The notes below the pieces were generated by a model. The model did not search any database. It had not been told where the DNA came from and saw nothing but the letters and a program-made list of their open reading frames with translations. Shown here piece after piece: positions 31,601 to 37,034 of a stretch of DNA of 37,034 bases. The stretch is taken from contig SLQW01000129.1 in NCBI GenBank assembly GCA_007131295.1, positions 1 to 37,034 of the forward strand, in the 5' to 3' direction. How positions within the stretch are numbered: the stretch's first letter is position 1; each line of letters opens with the position of its first letter. This DNA comes from Pseudomonadales bacterium (GTDB lineage: Bacteria; Pseudomonadota; Gammaproteobacteria; Pseudomonadales; Azotimanducaceae). The position numbers and the translations under genes were made by a program.

Positions 31601-33049
31601 TCAGCGCTTGATCTGGCTGCGAACCAGTTTCAGCATCTTGTCGCCCCAGGGTGGCGTGATGCCGACCTTGCCAGCGAGATCAAAGCCGGTCTGGCGGTAG
31701 ACCGACTTCCGATGGCTGAACGTCAGGAAGCCGTCGCGGCCGTGGTAGGAACCCATCCCACTCGGCCCGACGCCGCCGAACGGCAGATCCTCCTGGCCCA
31801 CGTGCATGATGACGTCGTTCACCGTGACGCCGCCCGACGTGGTGTGGGTGAGCACCTTGCGCTGTTCGCTCCGGTCGGAGCCGAAGTAGTAGAGACCGAG
31901 GGGTCGTGGGTGGTCATTGACGTAGTCGATCGTCTCTTCGACCCGCCCGTATCCCTTCACGGGCAGAAGCGGTCCGAAAATCTCCTCCTGCATGACCTGC
32001 ATGTCCTCGCTCGGATCGAGGATCAGCGTCGGCGGCATCTTGCGCGCCGGTTGCTGACGGAAATCCTCATCCGCGGGGTTGATTTCCGTGATCGTCGCAC
32101 CCTTCGCGCGCGCGTCCTCCACGTAGCCCTGCAGGCGCTCGTAGTGACGCTGATTGATGATCGAGGTGTAGTCGGGGTTGTCGAGCAACGTCGGGAACAT
32201 CTTCGCCACCGACCGGCGCGACGATTCCACGAATGCCTCGACCCGATCCTCAGGCACCAGCACGTAATCCGGCGCGAGACAGATCTGCCCCGCATTGAGC
32301 ATCTTGCCCATCATGATGCGGTCGGTGGCCTGCTCGAGATTCGCGCTGCGACCGAGAATCACCGGTGATTTGCCACCAAGCTCCAGCGTCACCGGCACCA
32401 GGTTATCGGCTGCCGCCCGCATTACGTGCCGCGCTACGCTGGTCGCGCCAGTGAACAGGAGATGATCGAACGGCAGCGAAGTAAAGGCCGCACCCGTCTC
32501 AGGGCCGCCGGTAATGACCGCGACCTCATCGTCGTCGAATGCGGCATGAAAGAGCTCCCGCATCAGCTCCGAAGTCTGTGGCGTGTACTCCGACGGCTTG
32601 ATCATGCAGCGATTGCCAGCGGCGAATATGCCAGCCAGCGGCCCAAAGGTGAGCTGCACCGGAAAGTTCCAAGGGCTTATTACGCCGACCACACCGAGGG
32701 GCTGATGCTCGATCCAGGCGCGTGCTCCGAACAGCCCGAACGGCATCTCTGGGCGCCGCTTTTCCGGACGCATCCACCGATCGAGGTGCTTGCGCGCGTG
32801 TTTCAGCGGGCCGACGGAGCCGGCAATATCCGTGAGCAGGGACTGGTGCAGCGAACGGTGGCCGAAATCCTCGCGCATAGCCTCCGCGAGCGCCTCACCG
32901 TGGTCCACTAGAATGCCGATCGCACGATCGATGCGGTCACGACGCACAGCGGCACTCACTTCGCCCTCGGCCAGATAAGCCTGCCGCTGCCGGTCGAGCA
33001 GGGTCAGCATGGCGTCGCGGGACATTTCGTTGTGCGTCTCTATAGTCAT
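31601..33049 (-). CDS. Aldehyde dehydrogenase, coniferyl-aldehyde-dehydrogenase-like
   Basis: 482 residues of the NAD(P)-dependent aldehyde dehydrogenase superfamily. Motifs in order: PWNFPVQLTFGPLAG, KPSEYTP, FTGATSVARHVM, the general base E223 in TLELGGKSPV, and the nucleophile C257 in NAGQICLAPDYVLVP. MPFGLFGARAWIEHQPLGVVGVISPW and the VTVNDVIMHVGQEDLPFGGVGPSGMG tail resemble CalB-type coniferyl aldehyde dehydrogenases and the fatty/aromatic aldehyde group. The protein has no signal peptide, so it acts in the cytoplasm. The ATG at 33049 follows GGAGG; an upstream ATG at 33079 lacks support. It diverges from the ABM monooxygenase with 95 bp between starts. Confidence 0.9.
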   Translation of the reverse strand: MTIETHNEMSRDAMLTLLDRQRQAYLAEGEVSAAVRRDRIDRAIGILVDHGEALAEAMREDFGHRSLHQSLLTDIAGSVGPLKHARKHLDRWMRPEKRRPEMPFGLFGARAWIEHQPLGVVGVISPWNFPVQLTFGPLAGIFAAGNRCMIKPSEYTPQTSELMRELFHAAFDDDEVAVITGGPETGAAFTSLPFDHLLFTGATSVARHVMRAAADNLVPVTLELGGKSPVILGRSANLEQATDRIMMGKMLNAGQICLAPDYVLVPEDRVEAFVESSRRSVAKMFPTLLDNPDYTSIINQRHYERLQGYVEDARAKGATITEINPADEDFRQQPARKMPPTLILDPSEDMQVMQEEIFGPLLPVKGYGRVEETIDYVNDHPRPLGLYYFGSDRSEQRKVLTHTTSGGVTVNDVIMHVGQEDLPFGGVGPSGMGSYHGRDGFLTFSHRKSVYRQTGFDLAGKVGITPPWGDKMLKLVRSQIKR

Positions 33050-33144
33050 GTCACTTACCTCCGGAAAGCTTCCGCGCAAGTCTACCCCGCTGGAGCCGCT
33101 TTCTGCATGATGACGCGGGTAACCAACCCGAGGGAGAACGGAAC

Positions 33145-33453
33145 ATGCTCGTCATCGCCGCAAGCTTGCCCATCAAGGCCGAACGGCTGCAGCAGGTCAT
33201 CGACGCCGCCATCACTATGTCGCGTGCGACCCGCGAGGAGGCCGGTTGCATCGAGTACGGCTTCTATCAGGACCTGGAAGATCCGAACCGTCTCCACGTC
33301 TTCGAGAAGTGGGAAAGCGGCGAAGCGCTCTCGGCGCATTTCGCGATGCCACACATGGCAACCTTTCAGGCCGTCATAGGTGACGCCATCGACGGACCCG
33401 TGGCGGCACGACGCTACGAGGTGGCGAGCGAGGGACCAGTGATGCCCGAGTAG
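33145..33453 (+). CDS. Putative quinol monooxygenase (ABM domain)
   Basis: 102 residues with the antibiotic-biosynthesis-monooxygenase ferredoxin-like fold. MLVIAASLPIKAERLQQVIDAA, then TREEAGCIEYGFYQDLEDPNRLHVFEKWESGEALSAHF, which contains the family's E-x-G-C-x-x-Y and F-E-x-W motifs, then HMATFQAVI. Related dimeric proteins (YgiN and others) act on quinols or help remove reactive aromatics without cofactor. Proximity to an aromatic-type aldehyde dehydrogenase suggests detoxification, which is inference. The ATG follows AGGGAG with good spacing. It converges on the RimK operon, 5 bp away. Confidence 0.88.
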   Translation: MLVIAASLPIKAERLQQVIDAAITMSRATREEAGCIEYGFYQDLEDPNRLHVFEKWESGEALSAHFAMPHMATFQAVIGDAIDGPVAARRYEVASEGPVMPE

Positions 33454-33458
33454 CAGGG

Positions 33459-34526
33459 TCAGAGCACAGGCGGCTCCGACACCGGCAGATCATCGAGCAC
33501 ACCCGCCTGAAAATCCTCGAGCCCTCTGGCCACTTTGCCGAGAGCATCGAAGCGCGCGATGTGAAACAGCGCCTCGCCCTCGTTCACCAGGGGAATGTTG
33601 TTGCGACCGACGAGTACGCCGGCTGCCGGTGCGAGAATGTCGATCTGGTCTTCACCCTCGGGTGAACCGATCACGCCCAGAAGATCTCCCTTCCGGACGT
33701 GGGCGCCAAGCGCCACGTGGGGACGAAAGACGCCATCCTGTTCGGCCCGGACCCACTGTGACGAGCGTGCTACGAACGGTTCCCAGCGCGGCGGTTGCTC
33801 GCGACGGGATTTGGGCAGCATGCCCAGGTGCCGCAGCACGCGCAGACAGCCGCGGACGCCGGCGCGAATGGACCGTTCCTCGAAGCGCAACGCCTCGCCT
33901 GCCTCATACACGATCGCCGGTATGCCCCGAACGCCCGCCACATGTCGGAGTGATCCGTCGAGAGCGCCCGACCCGAGGATCACCGGCACCCCGAAAGCCC
34001 GTGCCATGTCCGCCACCGCCGCATCATCCACGTCGGCGCGGATCTGAGGCAGGTTGGAGCGGTGAATGGCTCCGGTGTGCAGGTCCACCAGATGGGTGCA
34101 GTGGGCCAGCACCTCGCGGCTGAAGAGATCGGCTATGCGCGCACCCAGGGATCCCTTCTGACTGCCTGGGAAACAGCGGTTGAGGTCACGCCGATCCGGC
34201 AGATAGCGGGAGCGATGAATGAAGCCGAAGACATTGACGACCGGTGCAGCCAGGAGCGTACCGCGCAACCGCGAGAGCGCTCCGTGGCGGAGAACACGCC
34301 TGATGATCTCGACGCCGTTGAGTTCATCACCGTGAATCGCTGCTGTCAGCAGCAGGGTCGGGCCGTCGAGGCGACCATGCACGACCTGCAGCGGAATGTT
34401 GAGCTCGGTATGGGTGTAGAGCTGCGCCGCGGGCAGTTCCGTCGCGCCGCGGGACCCGGCGGGTACGACGAGGTCACGGATGCGGAAGGGTTCGCGAGCG
34501 GACGCGGCAGCTTCAGCCCTGGCCAC
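33459..34526 (-). CDS. Succinylglutamate desuccinylase/aspartoacylase family zinc hydrolase
   Basis: 355 residues of the M14-like AstE/AspA family. The zinc ligands are H65 and E68 in [12 protein letters not shown] and H150 in [22 protein letters not shown] is the substrate Arg/Asn motif, and [10 protein letters not shown] contains the probable catalytic Glu. A C-terminal beta domain with [19 protein letters not shown] resembles a biotinyl/lipoyl-like barrel found in this subgroup. It would cleave an amide from an N-acyl amino acid or a peptide tail. The GTG at 34526 overlaps the RimK-like stop by 14 nt, so translation is coupled. Context suggests it may act on the glutamate product of the ligase. 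It is the last gene of the operon. Confidence 0.88.
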   Translation of the reverse strand: MARAEAAASAREPFRIRDLVVPAGSRGATELPAAQLYTHTELNIPLQVVHGRLDGPTLLLTAAIHGDELNGVEIIRRVLRHGALSRLRGTLLAAPVVNVFGFIHRSRYLPDRRDLNRCFPGSQKGSLGARIADLFSREVLAHCTHLVDLHTGAIHRSNLPQIRADVDDAAVADMARAFGVPVILGSGALDGSLRHVAGVRGIPAIVYEAGEALRFEERSIRAGVRGCLRVLRHLGMLPKSRREQPPRWEPFVARSSQWVRAEQDGVFRPHVALGAHVRKGDLLGVIGSPEGEDQIDILAPAAGVLVGRNNIPLVNEGEALFHIARFDALGKVARGLEDFQAGVLDDLPVSEPPVL

Positions 34527-35418
34527 GGGTCTTGGTCCGATGCGGCTTCGCTTCGCGTTCGATGAATTCGATGATCATGCCTGCGACGTCCTTGCCGGTC
34601 GCCTCCTCGATGCCGCGTAGTCCCGGCGAGGAATTGACTTCCAGAACCAGCGGTCCGTGGTTGGACCGCAGCATATCGACACCCGCCACATTCAGCCCCA
34701 TAGCTCGCGCGGCACCTACCGCGGTGCGCCGCTCGGCCGAGGTGATCTTCACTACTTCAGCGCTGCCGCCGCGGTGCAGGTTGGATCGAAACTCTCCTGC
34801 CGCGCCCTGCCGCTTCATGGCGGCGACCACCTTCTCACCGACGACCAGACAGCGGATGTCCGCACCACCGGCCTCACCAATGAATTCCTGCACCATGATG
34901 TTGACGTTGAGGCCCATGAACGCCTCGATCACGCTCTTGGCCGCCTGCTTCGTTTCGGCGAGCACCACGCCGATACCCTGGGTCCCTTCGAGCAGCTTGA
35001 TCACCAAAGGTGCTCCCCCGACCATGTCGATCAGGTCCGGAATGTCGTCGGGAGAGTGAGCAAATCCGGTGACGGGCAGCCCCATGCCCTTGCGCGCAAG
35101 GAGCTGGAGCGACCGCAGCTTGTCGCGCGCCCGGGTGATTGCGACCGACTCGTTGACGCTGAATACCCCCATCATCTCGAACTGACGCACGACCGCGGCG
35201 CCATAAAACGTGATGGAAGCGCCGATCCGTGGAATGACCGCTTCGAAGCCGCTGAGTTCTGCGCCGCGGAAGTGAATGGAAGGCCGGGCGGTGGCCATGT
35301 TCATGTAACAGCGCAGGGTGTCGATGACCTGCACTTCGTGACCGCGATCTTTTGCCGCCTCCACCAGCCGGCGCGTGGAGTACAGGCGCGAGTTGCGCGA
35401 AAGAATGCCGATCTTCAT
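34513..35418 (-). CDS. rimK: RimK-type alpha-L-glutamate ligase (ATP-grasp)
   Basis: 301 residues, the E. coli RimK length. MKIGILSRN and [17 protein letters not shown] start the family; [24 protein letters not shown], then the ATP-grasp core [37 protein letters not shown], and the metal-binding [17 protein letters not shown]. RimK adds glutamates to the C-terminus of ribosomal protein S6 in E. coli; other members make different glutamyl or aspartyl peptides. The start overlaps the RimB-like stop (ATGA, 35418-35415). A basic tail, [11 protein letters not shown], is present. Strong conservation makes the family assignment secure. The S6 target is plausible, but the neighbours leave it open. 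Confidence 0.93.
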   Translation of the reverse strand: MKIGILSRNSRLYSTRRLVEAAKDRGHEVQVIDTLRCYMNMATARPSIHFRGAELSGFEAVIPRIGASITFYGAAVVRQFEMMGVFSVNESVAITRARDKLRSLQLLARKGMGLPVTGFAHSPDDIPDLIDMVGGAPLVIKLLEGTQGIGVVLAETKQAAKSVIEAFMGLNVNIMVQEFIGEAGGADIRCLVVGEKVVAAMKRQGAAGEFRSNLHRGGSAEVVKITSAERRTAVGAARAMGLNVAGVDMLRSNHGPLVLEVNSSPGLRGIEEATGKDVAGMIIEFIEREAKPHRTKTRGQG

Positions 35419-35855
35419 CTGCGTTTCCGGGTCAGGTAGGAACGTGACGGGTCGACGACAAAGCGGCCGCGGATCGCCGTGCGGCCGAGCAGCATGCGAA
35501 ACAGCATGTCGTCGCGGCTGGTCAGGGTCACCTCAGCACGCCATGCCTCATCGCCAAGCGCCAGCAGCGTCTCGATCACGTACCGGCGCTCGCTGTGACC
35601 ACCAGAATCACGGACGTCGCGCTCGTCCACGATTGCAGCTTCGCACATCACTTCGCGCGCCGCATCGCGCTGCCTCGGGTGCAGGCGAAACCGGACCCAT
35701 GGGACGTGGTCACGCTCGAAAGGAGTGACCTCGAAAGCGTGCAGGGCCGAAGTGCGTGCTCCCGTGTCGACCTTGGCCTTGATTCGGGGAATACCGAGTT
35801 CGGGCAGGGCCACCCATTCACGCCAGCCGAGCAAGCGCAGCTCGCGCTCACTCAT
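35415..35855 (-). CDS. RimB-like putative ATP-dependent zinc protease (PF05618-type, retropepsin fold)
   Basis: 146 residues. [31 protein letters not shown] carries the DTGA motif (D30), the aspartic-protease-like active loop of this family; VVDPSRSYL closes the C-terminal strand. Proteins of this type are annotated as ATP-dependent zinc proteases, and in Pseudomonas RimB interacts with RimK. The zinc label is historical; the sequence shows an Asp-Thr-Gly motif rather than a zinc site. The start overlaps the MscS stop by 8 nt and the stop overlaps rimK by 4 nt. The likely role is processing or regulating the glutamylation system. Confidence 0.88.
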   Translation of the reverse strand: MSERELRLLGWREWVALPELGIPRIKAKVDTGARTSALHAFEVTPFERDHVPWVRFRLHPRQRDAAREVMCEAAIVDERDVRDSGGHSERRYVIETLLALGDEAWRAEVTLTSRDDMLFRMLLGRTAIRGRFVVDPSRSYLTRKRR

Positions 35856-36687
35856 GCGGCTTGGGCCGCTCGTCCGGCGCCGCTACCGGCTCTGGTTCCG
35901 GCAGGCTTGAGATTGCCAAACGCCGATAAGGGATCTCGATTCCTGCGCCGGCGAGCGCCTGCTGCACTTCCCGGGTGAGAGAGGTGCGCAGGACGAAGAA
36001 GTTCTCGCGCGCTGCCCACACCGAATACTGGACCCCGATGCCCCACTCCTCGTAGCCGAGCAGCAGAAACAGAGGCTTGGGCTCCTGCAGCGCCACCTGA
36101 TTCAGGTCGGAAGTTTCCCGAAGCACCTGCTCGAGTGCTGCCAGATCTTCCTGGAAGTCCACGGTGAGCTTGAGATCGAAGCGCCGGATGGGGAAACGCG
36201 AGAGCGTACGCACACGGTCCTTGAGAATCGATTCGTTGGGAACGCGCACGAAGATGTTGTCGAAGGTTCTCAGCTTCACCGAAAGCGCATCGATGGACAG
36301 GACCTCGCCGGTGATGTCGCCGATCATGACGGTGTCGCCTACGGCGAATGGTTTCTCGCCGAGCAGGAACAGGCCGCTGATCAGATTCGACGCGGACGTC
36401 TGCGAAGCGAAACCGACGGCCACCGTCAGGATGCCCGCAGCACCGAGCAGCACACCCAGATTGAATCCGAGCTGATGCAGCGCAGTGACCAGCACGAGGC
36501 CGGTGACCGGCCAGAAGACACCCTTGCGGGCCAGCATGGCGAGCTGGCGATCGTTGCGGGTGAGCACCACCTTTTCCACGGCGCGCGCCGCGAAACGCGC
36601 GAGAGTGATGCCGACGACCAGCACCAGCAGGGCACGACTGATGTCGAGGAAATGATCGAGGCCCATCGCCTGAGTCGAGGCGTCCAT
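35848..36687 (-). CDS. Small-conductance mechanosensitive channel (MscS family)
   Basis: 279 residues with about three transmembrane helices (residues 15-32, 58-75 and 80-105). The pore helix and beta-domain signature is [47 protein letters not shown], read as consecutive segments, followed by [12 protein letters not shown]. This is the MscS family arrangement; the heptameric channel opens under membrane tension to release solutes during hypoosmotic shock. The C-terminal cytoplasmic domain is shorter than in E. coli YggB. The start follows TCTG, giving TGATG with the upstream stop, so it is coupled to the DUF432-like gene. Presence of the RimB/RimK pair in the same operon is a recurring arrangement that is not explained. 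Confidence 0.92.
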   Translation of the reverse strand: MDASTQAMGLDHFLDISRALLVLVVGITLARFAARAVEKVVLTRNDRQLAMLARKGVFWPVTGLVLVTALHQLGFNLGVLLGAAGILTVAVGFASQTSASNLISGLFLLGEKPFAVGDTVMIGDITGEVLSIDALSVKLRTFDNIFVRVPNESILKDRVRTLSRFPIRRFDLKLTVDFQEDLAALEQVLRETSDLNQVALQEPKPLFLLLGYEEWGIGVQYSVWAARENFFVLRTSLTREVQQALAGAGIEIPYRRLAISSLPEPEPVAAPDERPKPHE

Positions 36688-37034
36688 CAGAAAAGATTTC
36701 CGTAGAAGCGTCCCAGCATGCTGGTTTCGCCGCTGCGGCGCGGCTTGCCCTGCTGCTCCCAGGGACCCGGTTCGCTGGGCGCTTTGTCACCAATCCGGAT
36801 TTCTCCAACCTTGCCTTCCGAGTCGCGAACAGTGGACAGCCCCGAAGTCCAGAGCCGACCATCGGGCGAGGCAAAGAGCGGCAGCTGCGGCACGGGCAGC
36901 ACGACGCGGTCGAGCAGCCAGCCGTCTTTGCCCCGATTCTCCATGCGCAGGGGAGAAATGGCACGCCACGGTCGCAGCGGTACCTCCTCGGCACGGGTCC
37001 GGCACTGCGTACGGCCCGCATAGCAGATTTCACC
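36687..37034 (-). CDS. C-terminal part of a DUF432-like protein, cut by window edge
   Basis: The frame is open from the right edge to the TGA at 36689-36687, giving 115 residues (GEICYAGRTQCRTRAEEVPLRP and onwards). Motifs include LRPWRAISPLRMEN, LLDRVVLPVPQLPLFASPDG, LWTSGLSTVRDSEG and the C-terminal MLGRFYGNLF. These match my recollection of DUF432 proteins, which are often encoded next to MscS channels, as here. The stop overlaps the MscS start. An internal ATG at 36944 is not the true start because coding sequence continues upstream of it. Function is unknown; a role in channel regulation is suggested by the gene order only. Confidence 0.65.
   Translation of the reverse strand, partial: GEICYAGRTQCRTRAEEVPLRPWRAISPLRMENRGKDGWLLDRVVLPVPQLPLFASPDGRLWTSGLSTVRDSEGKVGEIRIGDKAPSEPGPWEQQGKPRRSGETSMLGRFYGNLF

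Noticed and set aside
35852-37033. Long minus-strand frame spanning the MscS and DUF432-like genes
   Set aside because: It is an out-of-phase reading of two recognisable genes, and its product is Arg/Pro/Ala-rich with no motif.

Overview
This is a GC-rich, densely coding chromosomal window. It carries about 42 protein genes and has no tRNA, rRNA, insertion sequence or CRISPR array. The gene set points to a gammaproteobacterium, probably a free-living, metabolically versatile environmental lineage. The evidence is a CmoA/CmoB tRNA wobble-uridine pair, an Lpp/OprI-like alanine-zipper lipoprotein beside an L,D-transpeptidase, MtfA, Ppx and Ppk1, a RimB/RimK-type cluster, and several acyl-CoA and aldehyde enzymes. 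GTG and TTG starts and 4-nt stop/start overlaps are common. No recognisable transcription regulator lies in the window. The placement is inferred from gene content, not from a search.

Layout. 1-59: the first codons of a gene leaving the left edge, behind a 15-bp repeat. 265-1656 (-): MATE efflux pump. 1818-4374 (+): crotonase, luciferase-like oxidoreductase and SDR operon. 4442-5849 (-): three tandem Hsp20 genes behind a sigma-32-like promoter, divergent from a BacNav-type voltage-gated sodium channel (6049-6897, +). 7020-8310: Lpp-like lipoprotein convergent with an L,D-transpeptidase. 8469-12060: MtfA peptidase, flavin reductase, acyl-CoA dehydrogenase and a D-2-hydroxyacid dehydrogenase.

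12153-19417 (+) is the most notable region. It is one continuous nine-gene run: 2Fe-2S subunit and Tat-exported molybdopterin subunit of a xanthine-oxidase-family dehydrogenase, monoheme cytochrome c, flavocytochrome c sulfide dehydrogenase-like flavoprotein, SoxX, SoxY, SoxZ, SoxA and an aldose 1-epimerase. Intergenic gaps never exceed 13 nt. SoxB and SoxCD are absent from the window, and SoxY does not end in the usual GGCGG arm. This looks like a periplasmic Sox-derived carrier system wired to a molybdenum hydroxylase. Its substrate is unknown.

19418-19816 is a non-coding gap with two copies of a ~90-bp hairpin repeat and a G-quadruplex motif. 19817-22451 (+): LemA and a membrane M48 protease with a TerB-like tail. 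22498-26141: exopolyphosphatase and polyphosphate kinase, convergent and sharing a TTAA that supplies both stop codons. 26221-29473 (+): cmoA, cmoB, a small membrane protein and an acyl-CoA dehydrogenase homologue. 29481-33453: phytanoyl-CoA dioxygenase-like protein, a secreted unknown, a TPR lipoprotein-sized secreted protein, coniferyl-aldehyde-dehydrogenase-like ALDH and a small ABM monooxygenase. 33459-37034 (-): a translationally coupled operon of a DUF432-like protein (cut by the window edge), MscS channel, RimB-like retropepsin-fold protein, RimK-like glutamate ligase and an aspartoacylase/succinylglutamate desuccinylase homologue.
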